Positions 7,549-14,985 of a stretch of DNA of 63,307 bases are shown here, in pieces. Position numbers and translations under genes: made by a program. Origin of the DNA: JAABRU01 sp050180235 (GTDB lineage Bacteria > Desulfobacterota > Desulfobacteria > Desulfobacterales > Desulfococcaceae); contig JBFXEJ010000021.1 of the NCBI GenBank assembly GCA_050180235.1, positions 1-63,307 on the forward strand. The letters are read 5' to 3'. The notes beneath the pieces were generated by a model that saw only the letters and a program-made list of their open reading frames with translations, ran no database searches and was not told the DNA's origin. How positions within the stretch are numbered: position 1 is the stretch's first letter; each line of letters opens with the position of its first letter.

Positions 7549-8628
7549 ATGAAAGGTAATATTTATTCAGATCAGGTTTGTTCGGTTTGTGATTCCCGGT
7601 TTTATCATAATCCGGATCGCCGGGGTCTTTTCTGTCCGCTTCATCCAAAGCAGAAAGCAACCGGCCGTTTTCAGGTCTGGTTTGGCCGTTCCCTTTCCCG
7701 GAGGTTTAATACCTATAAAGATGCCCGTAATTTTCTTGACGGTCTGCAGTTGGTTCGTAACGATTATGTCAGACTTTTGCCTTTTTCGCATGTTTCGGAA
7801 AAATGGCTCAAGATCAAAAAGAATGAAGTATGTCCATCTTCTTTCCGCAATCTTTCCCGCTGTATTTCCCTGGCGTCCTCTGCCTGGGGGCAGACTGATG
7901 TCCGGAATATCCGTTTTCCTGAAATTGAAGATTTTCTGCATTCACAGAATACTCTCAGCAGAAAAACGGTTTCCAATATGAAGTCTGTTCTTCATTCTTT
8001 CTTTACCTGGTGTTCCCACCGTGAAGATTTCCCTGTTCCCCGGTTTCCGTCTGTCAGATATGAACTTGGTTACAGAAATACAGTTGACAAGCGCACACAG
8101 CAGAAAATTATTGATTATCTGCATAAGAATTTTCCTTTCAAGGTTTGGCTTGGTGTCAAGTGGCTGTCTACGTATATATCCATCAGACCTAAAGAGATGA
8201 TCCGGATGCGGGAAAGAGAAGTTGATGCGGAGTCCGGTTATTTTTTTATTCCTCATCCAAAGGAAAAGAGACTGAAAAGGGTTCCTCTGATTTCAGAAGA
8301 TGTTGATATTCTCCGTCAGGTTCCCCGCGGGCTTCCGGATCAGTTTTTTTTCCGTCATGCTTCCGGGGTATCGGGCTGCCGGATGGATCAGGGATATGGT
8401 GACGGTTATTTTTATAAGTGCTGGAAACGTGCCTGCGGTGCATTGGGTATTGAGGGGGTTGATCTCTATGGAGGTACAAGGCACAGCTCTGCTCTTTCGC
8501 TTCGGGGGGTTGCTTCCCCTGAAGAAATCAGGCGGGCCATGATGACCAGTACCAATAAGGCGTTTGAAAGATATTTCAGGATTGAGGCTGACGAAGTCCG
8601 TGGGGTGTATGAGCGGACAAGGGGTTGA
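7549..8628 (+). CDS. int: Tyrosine recombinase/integrase of the prophage
   Basis: 359 residues. The N-terminus has a CxxC...CxxH knuckle (CSVCDSRF ... CPLHPKQ), then an arm-binding/SAM-like core-binding domain (about 85-175) and a C-terminal catalytic domain. The first catalytic Arg lies in the SIRPKEMIRMR segment (about 207), the second Arg and following His in GTRHSSALSLRG (about 309), and the nucleophile Tyr in AFERYFRIEADE (about 341). The enzyme would cut and rejoin phage and host DNA at the tmRNA 3' end 58 bp downstream. No excisionase was found nearby; the Cro-like protein could play that role. Confidence 0.92.
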   Translation: MKGNIYSDQVCSVCDSRFYHNPDRRGLFCPLHPKQKATGRFQVWFGRSLSRRFNTYKDARNFLDGLQLVRNDYVRLLPFSHVSEKWLKIKKNEVCPSSFRNLSRCISLASSAWGQTDVRNIRFPEIEDFLHSQNTLSRKTVSNMKSVLHSFFTWCSHREDFPVPRFPSVRYELGYRNTVDKRTQQKIIDYLHKNFPFKVWLGVKWLSTYISIRPKEMIRMREREVDAESGYFFIPHPKEKRLKRVPLISEDVDILRQVPRGLPDQFFFRHASGVSGCRMDQGYGDGYFYKCWKRACGALGIEGVDLYGGTRHSSALSLRGVASPEEIRRAMMTSTNKAFERYFRIEADEVRGVYERTRG

Positions 8629-8686
8629 CATGGTAAACGGAAAGGTGGTTTTTTATATGCTTAATACATTTGAAACATTAGATAAA

Positions 8687-8725
8687 TGGTGGAGGCGGCG
8701 GGAGTTGAACCCGCGTCCGAAAATA
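8687..8725. other. Inferred prophage attachment site in the ssrA 3' end
   Basis: The tRNA-like 3' segment of ssrA (T arm plus acceptor strand and CCA) directly follows the integrase gene. Integrases of this class commonly use tRNA/tmRNA 3' ends and regenerate the gene. The matching duplicate at the other prophage end would be left of the window, so the core cannot be delimited here. Confidence 0.45.
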
Positions 8726-9041
8726 TTCCACATCGGCATCTACATACTTATCCTGAAATTTGAATCTCGCTTTTCAGGTCTCCTTCAGGCAGGATACACT
8801 GAAACGCCAGCCTGTAAGAATTCGCCTTTTCCGGACCAGGCGGCCGGAAGCGGCTATCCCGCAAAGTCGACGCCCTTAACAGATCCGCAGGAGGAAATCT
8901 GTCAGGACGGAAGCTGCCTAAGCAGCTACGGCGTAGTTATAATCGTCTGCGATTATGTTTATTTCCCGCGTTTAGCGAGCAGCAGGAAAGCTCGGTATGC
9001 AGCCTATGCTTCTTTATCCCCGTCGAAGCCGTTTCGCCCCC
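8687..9041 (-). ncRNA. ssrA: Transfer-messenger RNA (tmRNA)
   Basis: About 355 nt. The 5' end GGGGGCGAAACGG pairs with the 3' end CGCCTCC-ACCA to form the seven-base-pair acceptor stem, with an encoded CCA. The T arm reads GGGTTCAACTCCC. The tag reading frame lies at 8950 to 8918 and encodes ADDYNYAVAA followed by TAG, ending in the AA degron typical of SsrA tags. The RNA rescues stalled ribosomes and tags the aborted protein. The gene serves as the likely phage integration site and remains intact. Confidence 0.97.
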
Positions 9042-9095
9042 TTTTGAGGGTATATATCTGAAAGAGCATTTTTCATTGCTATTAAATACACAGAT

Positions 9096-9124
9096 ACTAT
9101 AATGGAAGGATTCGCATTTGTCAA
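9096..9124 (-). promoter_or_regulatory. ssrA promoter
   Basis: On the minus strand, TTGACA (9124-9119) and TATAGT (9101-9096) are separated by exactly 17 bases, a near-consensus sigma70-type promoter. Transcription would start about 45-50 bases before the mature tmRNA 5' end, matching the need for a processed leader. The rest of 9042-9364 shows no gene I can support. Confidence 0.8.
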
Positions 9125-9364
9125 GATTATTGCGATGATTTCTTCGGGCAGGGTTGCGTTTGTTTTAACGCTTGCATTTTTTTGCAGATTGCTGTAAGAA
9201 AGAGACTGCATCAAAGAAACGGATTCACCGCTGACCGTCATAAACCGTCATAATATGAAGAATCCGTCCGGATTTCTGAAAATTTTTTGAAAAAGGGGCA
9301 GATCTGGGGCACTCTCAGGTCTGGAGGCATTCAACTTGGCAAAAAAACGGAACAGGAGATGCCT

Positions 9365-10078
9365 ATGAATTTATCTCACACATATCAAAGAAAAAAAAGA
9401 TTCCTGCTTACCGCCGCAGTCCTGTGGACCGCTTTTTTTTTCTGGAGTTGCGGCAGTGACGAACTTCCTCTCAAAAAAATCGAAAAATCGCTTGCCAATG
9501 TCCCGGAATATTCCATCATTTTGGAGGACATGAAAGAGGAGGGAAATTTTTTCAAGGAATATTCCCATCAGTACCAGCTTGTTCAGCCGGACAGTGTGAC
9601 GGACAAAGGCTGGTTTGAGGTTCCGGAAAATTTTTACCGGGCCAATGAAAATTTTCTGGGCATGGCCATTGCAGGCAGAAAAGAGGGGGAACTGATCGAA
9701 GCTGCTGCTCCGGCCATCTATCCCTATGTGGGAGATTCCCGCTACGGACACTGGCAAAGCGGCACACAGGGCGATATCTGGAGATTTTATCCGGCCTTTC
9801 CGCTTTTCATCCCTCTGGGCATTGACAGACATCCTCCTGTATACCGGACAGATTTCAATGCCTACAGAAATTCCGTGTCCGGCAAGATTCCTTATTACGG
9901 TTCTGAAAACCAGTACGGCACAAACGGGGCCTTTACAAAAAAAAGCAAACCCGCTTTTTTTGCCCGGCGCATGGCAAGGGAAAGTCTTAAAAAAACCTCT
10001 TTTTCTGAAAAGGTGTCCAGCCGTGTGGGACGGTCAAAAACCAGTTTCCGCGGCAGATCCGGCAGCAGCGGAAAATAA
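9365..10078 (+). CDS. Lipoprotein of unknown function, first gene of a DUF350-spermidine synthase operon
   Basis: 237 residues starting at ATG 9365, six bases after AGGAG; the ATG at 9359 is too close to that site. A type II signal peptide ends in FFFWSC (lipobox Cys about residue 28), so the protein should be lipid-anchored. The mature part has an acidic/aromatic domain and a basic Ser/Arg/Gly-rich C-terminal tail (FRGRSGSSGK). The next gene follows after 15 bp with AGGAGAAAAG. Such lipoproteins accompany DUF350/SpeE-like pairs; the function is unknown. Confidence 0.75.
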   Translation: MNLSHTYQRKKRFLLTAAVLWTAFFFWSCGSDELPLKKIEKSLANVPEYSIILEDMKEEGNFFKEYSHQYQLVQPDSVTDKGWFEVPENFYRANENFLGMAIAGRKEGELIEAAAPAIYPYVGDSRYGHWQSGTQGDIWRFYPAFPLFIPLGIDRHPPVYRTDFNAYRNSVSGKIPYYGSENQYGTNGAFTKKSKPAFFARRMARESLKKTSFSEKVSSRVGRSKTSFRGRSGSSGK

Positions 10079-10093
10079 ATCAGGAGAAAAGAT

Positions 10094-10939
10094 ATGAATC
10101 TCGATTCTCTGCTTACAGCAGCGGTTCTGATTACAGCCTTTTATATCATTTTTTTCATCGGCAAGGTTGTCAACGATCTGATTCACCGGGAATACAACCT
10201 GACCTATGAACTGGTGGAAAGGGACAATCCCGCGCTGGCCCTTGCGGTCGGGGGATATTATTTCGGTCTGGTTCTGGCCATCGGCGGCACACTGGCAGGC
10301 CCCGGACTTGGCATTGTTGACGATCTCATAGACCTGTTCATATACGGGTTTCTGTCCATCATTCTTCTTAATATCTCCTGGCTGCTGTGTGACAAAATCA
10401 TTTTGTACAAATTCAAATCCAGTGATGAGCTGATCCGGGATCAGAATCCTGGGACAGGCGTTGTCATTTTTGGCATCTGTGTCTCATCCGGGCTGGTCAT
10501 TTTCGGAGCCGTGACAGGAGAAGGCGGCAATATCTGGACAGCCATTGCCTTCTGGGGAATCGGTCAGTTTATGCTGATGCTGGCAGCAAAGGTTTACAGT
10601 ATGATTGTCCCTTACAGCATTCACGATGAAATAGAAAAGGACAATATTGCCGCAGGGGTCAGTTTTGCGGGTGCGCTGGTGGCTATGGGCATAATTGTGG
10701 GGCTTGCAGCATCCAGGGATTTCCATTCATGGTCAGATGATCTGCCTGAATTTGCAATTATTTCAGTCTCAGGTCTGCTGATGCTTCCGCTTATCCGTTT
10801 TCTCACAGACCTGGTGCTTCTGCCGACTGTGAAACTTACTGACGAAATAGCCAGACAGGAAAAACCCAATGTCGGCGCCGCGTATATTGAGGCACTTTCC
10901 TATATCGGAGCAGCTTTTGTCATACGCTGGTGCATCTGA
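10094..10939 (+). CDS. DUF350 integral membrane protein (two tandem DUF350 units)
   Basis: 281 residues with about eight membrane helices arranged as two similar halves; each half contains an 'NPA/NPG...VG/GV' segment after a charged loop (RDNPALALAVGGYYFG and RDQNPGTGVVIFGIC), and a partial third such motif (KDNIAAGVSFAG) plus KPNVGAAYIEA are visible, the repeat signature of DUF350. The biochemical role is unknown; the association with polyamine-type aminopropyltransferases is recurrent. Its 3' end may overlap the next gene. Confidence 0.85.
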   Translation: MNLDSLLTAAVLITAFYIIFFIGKVVNDLIHREYNLTYELVERDNPALALAVGGYYFGLVLAIGGTLAGPGLGIVDDLIDLFIYGFLSIILLNISWLLCDKIILYKFKSSDELIRDQNPGTGVVIFGICVSSGLVIFGAVTGEGGNIWTAIAFWGIGQFMLMLAAKVYSMIVPYSIHDEIEKDNIAAGVSFAGALVAMGIIVGLAASRDFHSWSDDLPEFAIISVSGLLMLPLIRFLTDLVLLPTVKLTDEIARQEKPNVGAAYIEALSYIGAAFVIRWCI

Positions 10940-12485
10940 TACCTCCCGTCTCGGATTTGTGCTGAAAACAGCGATTTTTGCCACAGGATGCGCTGGTATA
11001 ATTGCGGAATTTGTCCTGTCCACACTGGCGACCTATCTGGCAGGCAATGCTGTTTTTCAGTGGACAATTGTCATGTCCCTCATGCTCTTTGCCATGGGAA
11101 CCGGCAGCCGGATCAGCCGTTTTTTCCGTGAAAATCTGCTGGATATCTTCATCATCACCGAATTTGCGCTTTCGGTTCTGTGTGCGGCATCCTCTGCCAT
11201 AGTATACAGTGTGGCTGTATACACTGAATATACGCAGATTCTGGTGTATTTCCTGGCTTTTGTTATCGGAAATCTGATCGGTTTTGAAATTCCCCTGGTC
11301 ACGCGCATTAACGGTGCGTATGAGGAACTGCGGATCAATATTTCCGGCATTCTGGAAAAAGACTATTACGGCTCCCTGCTGGGCGGCATGGTTTTTGCCT
11401 TTGTTGCGCTGCCGTATCTGGGCCTGACCTATACCCCCATTGTTCTGGGAGCAGTCAATTTTCTGGCTGCCTCCCTTATTTTGAGGTATTTTTTCTTTCT
11501 GATCAAAAACAGAAGGCTGCTGCTGACTCTGTTTTCCGGGTGTCTGATTTTTTTAATCAGCCTGGCATTTCTTGCCAGCCCGATCATTCTTTACGGGGAA
11601 CAGCGGAAATACAGGGACAAAATCATATATTCCGTGCAGACCGCGTATCAGAAAATTGTCATGACCCAATGGAAGGACTGGTACTGGCTCTATATCAACG
11701 GTCAGCAGCAGTTTTCCACCTTTGATGAGGAAAAATACCATGAGCCGCTGGTGCATCCGGCCATGAAACTTTCCCATAACCCGGAGGACATTCTGATTAT
11801 CGGCGGCGGGGACGGACTTGCCCTGCGGGAAATTCTGAAACATAAGGGGGTGCGCTCGGTGACAGTTGCGGATATAGACCCGGTCATGACCGATCTCGCG
11901 CGCAGTCATCCGGTGCTTACCGTTATCAACCGCGGGGCCATGAATGATCCGAGAGTGCGGATAATAAACCGGGATGCCGTAAAATTTATGCAGGAAACAA
12001 AGCAGTTGTACGGTGTGATTATCGCTGATCTGCCTGATCCGGATTCCGCGGATCTCATGCACGTATATTCTGCGGAATTTTACAGCCTGGTGAGGCATCA
12101 TCTGGCAAAGGGCGGAGTTTTCGTCACCCAGGCCACCAGTCCCTATTTTTCCCGAAAGGCTTTTCTCTGCCTGATCCGGACAGTGGAGTCCGCGGGATTT
12201 TCGGTTCTTCCCTACCACAACCAGATTCCCACGATGGGCGAATGGGGCTGGGTGCTGGGGGTAAGATCAGAGGATGCAGACAGTGAAGATCTGAAAAATA
12301 TTATGATGAAAATCACTTATCCGGATATCGAAACCCGTTTTGTCAGCAGGGACGCGGTGATTTCCATGATACATTTCGGCAAGGGGGTTCTGGACACGGA
12401 TGAAATGGAAAAAATAAAAATCAACACGCAGATAAGGCCGGTTCTGTACCGTTACTACCAGGAGGGATCATGGGGAATGTACTGA
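10869..12485 (+). CDS. Membrane-anchored spermidine synthase-like aminopropyltransferase
   Basis: Up to 538 residues. The N-terminal about 230 residues hold seven or so membrane helices; the C-terminal part is a Rossmann methyltransferase-like spermidine synthase fold with GGGDGLALREI (SAM/dcSAM binding, about residue 315), VADIDP (acidic residue contacting the nucleoside) and ADLPDPDS in place of the usual VDSSDP-type catalytic stretch. ATG 10869 overlaps the DUF350 gene by 71 bp; a TTG at 10917 with GGAG six bases upstream is a good alternative. It would transfer an aminopropyl group to an unknown acceptor at the membrane. Confidence 0.85.
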   Translation: MSAPRILRHFPISEQLLSYAGASDTSRLGFVLKTAIFATGCAGIIAEFVLSTLATYLAGNAVFQWTIVMSLMLFAMGTGSRISRFFRENLLDIFIITEFALSVLCAASSAIVYSVAVYTEYTQILVYFLAFVIGNLIGFEIPLVTRINGAYEELRINISGILEKDYYGSLLGGMVFAFVALPYLGLTYTPIVLGAVNFLAASLILRYFFFLIKNRRLLLTLFSGCLIFLISLAFLASPIILYGEQRKYRDKIIYSVQTAYQKIVMTQWKDWYWLYINGQQQFSTFDEEKYHEPLVHPAMKLSHNPEDILIIGGGDGLALREILKHKGVRSVTVADIDPVMTDLARSHPVLTVINRGAMNDPRVRIINRDAVKFMQETKQLYGVIIADLPDPDSADLMHVYSAEFYSLVRHHLAKGGVFVTQATSPYFSRKAFLCLIRTVESAGFSVLPYHNQIPTMGEWGWVLGVRSEDADSEDLKNIMMKITYPDIETRFVSRDAVISMIHFGKGVLDTDEMEKIKINTQIRPVLYRYYQEGSWGMY

Positions 12486-12837
12486 TGAAAACAGGGGGGA
12501 AAACTGGCAGTTTATGGCAGGAAAATCCTACCTCTGCATACACCTTTTCCCCCAATTGCTGATTTTGCAGGATTTACACTCTGCTTTCCTGTCATAAATT
12601 TACTTGACAAGCGGAGGGGTTTTGAATAGGTAAAGAATGCAAGGGCAGGATCTGTAAGGTGCGGGTTTCAGTCCGGCCGAAGCGGAGATATGATTTTTTT
12701 ATATACGTCACAGGGCATAAAGGGTAACAGGCGGTTTATAAAGATGCAAGGACGGGTTCGGAATCTGTCCCCCCTGCAAAATGCAGAATGTTTATAAACC
12801 GTAAACCACAATGCAGAATGGAGAACGGAGAGAATCT
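12486..12837 (+). other. Intergenic leader region before the TolC-like gene
   Basis: No gene supported. A TTGACA (12604-12609) with a weak TAGGTA 17 bases downstream is a possible promoter. The roughly 200-base leader between it and the ATG at 12838 is purine- and G-rich with several short complementary stretches, but I do not recognise a known riboswitch fold. The ribosome-binding site before 12838 is GGAGAACGGAGAG. Confidence 0.3.
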
Positions 12838-14901
12838 ATGGGTGAGAAAAAAAGTTTGCACACAGGAATTCTGCGGACAGGGTTGCAGAAAACTTTTCTG
12901 CTTTTTTGCATCATTCTGTTAACGGTGACGGGCTGTACCACAGTGCCCACGCCGCAGGAAATGGACAAACAGAGGGAAGAAAATGCCAGACAGGATGTGG
13001 AACTGATCAAACCGGCCATGAAATACGGCAATTTCGGGGAAAGCGCGCTGACCCTGGAGGATGCCATCCGCTATGCGCTGGAAAACAACCTGGAACTCCG
13101 GGTACAGCGGCTCAGGGAAGAAATTGCCAAAGAGTCAACCATGGTGGAAAAACTTGGTATGCTGCCCAGTCTCAAGGCTGATGCCTCATGGAGACGCCGG
13201 GATGTACTGAGAAAAAGCAATGTTTACAACTGGCTGATCGATCAGGATCAGGAAGATTACACAGTTTCGGAACTGAAAGAAAACTGGTGGGCCAACCTGG
13301 TGCTGACATGGAATGTGCTGGATACCATGATGGCCTATGTGCGGGCCGGAGAGATGGAACTCAAAGAGGAAGTGCTGAAACAGCAGCGCATCCGGCAGTC
13401 CCAGAATCTGGCTTTGGATGTGACCCGTGCATACTGGCACGCAGCCGCAGTGGAGGACGCACTGGATTATGTTCATGTGGTGGAAGACAACCTGAAAAAA
13501 GTCAAAAAAAACATGGAATCAGCGCTGGGGGCCGGAAGCATAGACAACATGGCCGCCAAAGATGCGGAAATGCGGCTCAAGGAACTGGAACTGACCATCA
13601 GGCAGTTGCAGTCCAACCTGTCAAAGGAAAGACTGGAACTGGCCCAGCTTATGGGACTTAACCAGAACGTCCAGTTCACCCTTGCCCGGCCGCCCATAAA
13701 ACCCATTATCTCAGCCCTGCCCCATACCAAGGAGCTGGATATTGACCGGCTGGAGGAATACGCACTTCTTCACCGGCCCGAACTTTTTGTAAGCGATCTG
13801 GAAGTGATGATCCAGAAGGAAGAAGCCAAAAACAAGATTCTGGCCATGTTTCCGGGAATCAGCATTTTTGCAGGAACCCATTATGAGGACAACAGACTTC
13901 TGCTTTCCAACAACTGGAACACCATCGGCGCAGGCGTGGGTCTGGAACTGCTGGATCTGCCCGCCCGGTATGTGGCATACAAAGGACAGCTTAAATCTGT
14001 GGAAATGGCCAAGGCGCAGCGCCTGATGACCACTGTGGGTGTCATCACCCAGGTGCATCTGGCACTTTTGGACTATGCGGTAAAGGTGGATCGTTTCAGG
14101 CTGCTGGATGAAACCTATTCCCTGGCCACCAATCTTTTTGAAATGGCCCAGACCAAAAATCAGGCAGGCCGTCTGCCGGAACTGGCTGTTACCCAGAGGC
14201 ATCTGGAGGAAATGGCTGCCAAACTCCGCAGGGATGAATCTGTCGTGGATATGCTGGTGGCCCACAAACGGCTGTGCGTCACTATCGGTGTGGATCCTCT
14301 GGAATGCGACAAAGGTGTTCTGAGCTCCGGCAGACCGGGCACAGGATATGATTACACACCAACAACCGGGCTGAAAAAATGGAAGTGTCTGGAATGCGGT
14401 TATATCCATACCGGTTCTGAACCGCCGGAAACCTGTCCCATCTGCGGTGTGGGCAGGGATGCTTTTGTGGAAGTGACTGACGATACCGGCACCACTCCCA
14501 TTACATCATCAACCATCAGTTCTGCGAATGTGGAAGATGTGTCAGGATGGGGAGAAGGCAGTACCCCGCCACCGCTGCTTCCCGGTGAGGATGTGGCCAG
14601 AAGCACATCAACTCCGGGCATGGCAGGTCCGGCTTCGGACAGTTTTCTCTGGAAAGTTCAGATGGGCGCGTTTACAGATGCGGGAGGGCCCGATAAACGC
14701 ATAAGCGAAATCAAGGGTGTTACCAGCCGTCTTTTTGACAACCGGGATACGGAAATCACCACAACACGGATGAACGGAAGGCTTTTCAACCGGGTGCGTG
14801 TGCTGGGACTTGCTGAATCCCAGGCCAGGGAACTGGCACGGAATCTGGAATCACGGGGTATTGATGCCTGGGTGATTCCGCCCCACAGCTCACACTGGTA
14901 A
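12838..14901 (+). CDS. TolC-like outer-membrane efflux lipoprotein fused to rubredoxin-like and SPOR domains
   Basis: 687 residues. A lipoprotein signal ends at LTVTGC (Cys about 35). The outer-membrane efflux domain (TolC family, two helical-bundle repeats) spans about 60-495 and begins with the typical LTLEDAIRYALENNLEL. Residues about 511-543 are a rubredoxin-like knuckle (KWKCLECGYIH ... CPICGVGRDAF) with four metal-ligand cysteines. A Pro/Ser/Thr linker leads to a C-terminal SPOR domain (about 601-685, WKVQMGAF start), which binds denuded peptidoglycan. It would form the outer-membrane channel for the adaptors at 24.3-29.3 kb and precedes the giant surface protein by 84 bp. I know of no standard TolC with both appendages. 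Confidence 0.88.
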   Translation: MGEKKSLHTGILRTGLQKTFLLFCIILLTVTGCTTVPTPQEMDKQREENARQDVELIKPAMKYGNFGESALTLEDAIRYALENNLELRVQRLREEIAKESTMVEKLGMLPSLKADASWRRRDVLRKSNVYNWLIDQDQEDYTVSELKENWWANLVLTWNVLDTMMAYVRAGEMELKEEVLKQQRIRQSQNLALDVTRAYWHAAAVEDALDYVHVVEDNLKKVKKNMESALGAGSIDNMAAKDAEMRLKELELTIRQLQSNLSKERLELAQLMGLNQNVQFTLARPPIKPIISALPHTKELDIDRLEEYALLHRPELFVSDLEVMIQKEEAKNKILAMFPGISIFAGTHYEDNRLLLSNNWNTIGAGVGLELLDLPARYVAYKGQLKSVEMAKAQRLMTTVGVITQVHLALLDYAVKVDRFRLLDETYSLATNLFEMAQTKNQAGRLPELAVTQRHLEEMAAKLRRDESVVDMLVAHKRLCVTIGVDPLECDKGVLSSGRPGTGYDYTPTTGLKKWKCLECGYIHTGSEPPETCPICGVGRDAFVEVTDDTGTTPITSSTISSANVEDVSGWGEGSTPPPLLPGEDVARSTSTPGMAGPASDSFLWKVQMGAFTDAGGPDKRISEIKGVTSRLFDNRDTEITTTRMNGRLFNRVRVLGLAESQARELARNLESRGIDAWVIPPHSSHW

Positions 14902-14922
14902 AATTCAGTGAGATGATGTAGT

Positions 14923-14948
14923 AGGGTGGGCACTGATGTGCCCACCCT
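14923..14948 (+). terminator. Hairpin between the TolC-like gene and the giant surface protein gene
   Basis: AGGGTGGGCAC (14923-14933) and its exact reverse complement (14938-14948) form an 11-bp GC-rich stem with a TGAT loop. No T-run follows, so it is more likely an mRNA-stabilising or attenuating structure than a full terminator. The stem sequence equals the core of repeat family A, so it may derive from that element. The gene downstream starts at 14986 after GGGGAGG. Confidence 0.5.
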
Positions 14949-14985
14949 GCTGTTCACTGATAACTGAAAAAGGGGAGGTTTTATT

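Larger units (their letters stand above)
1..8686. mobile_element. Inovirus (filamentous phage) prophage, right part, integrated at ssrA
   Basis: The region holds a filamentous-phage structural module (TspB/pIII-like, pVI-like, Zot/pI), a divergent repressor/Cro-type switch, small phage ORFs, a non-coding block with strong inverted repeats and a tyrosine integrase ending next to the tmRNA 3' end. Codon use is markedly T-ending and AT-rich compared with the host genes from 9.3 kb on, as expected for transferred DNA. The left end, the major coat protein and any replication initiator are not in the window. That this is an inovirus rests on Zot plus the pVI-like and pIII-like neighbours in the usual order; that it is integrated at ssrA is inferred from the integrase position. 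Confidence 0.88.

Noticed and set aside
8564..9061. 165-aa ORF across the integrase end and tmRNA
   Set aside because: It reads through the tmRNA gene in the opposite sense; the RNA structure explains the sequence.
9014..9241. 75-aa ORF on the minus strand upstream of ssrA
   Set aside because: Overlaps the ssrA promoter and 5' end; no ribosome-binding site and no recognisable protein.
12610..12837. Possible riboswitch in the TolC-gene leader
   Set aside because: Long G-rich leader but I could not match it to a known class such as the c-di-GMP or cobalamin folds.
12811..12837. Nine-codon N-terminal extension of the TolC-like gene
   Set aside because: The ATG at 12838 has the ribosome-binding site and gives a proper lipoprotein signal.
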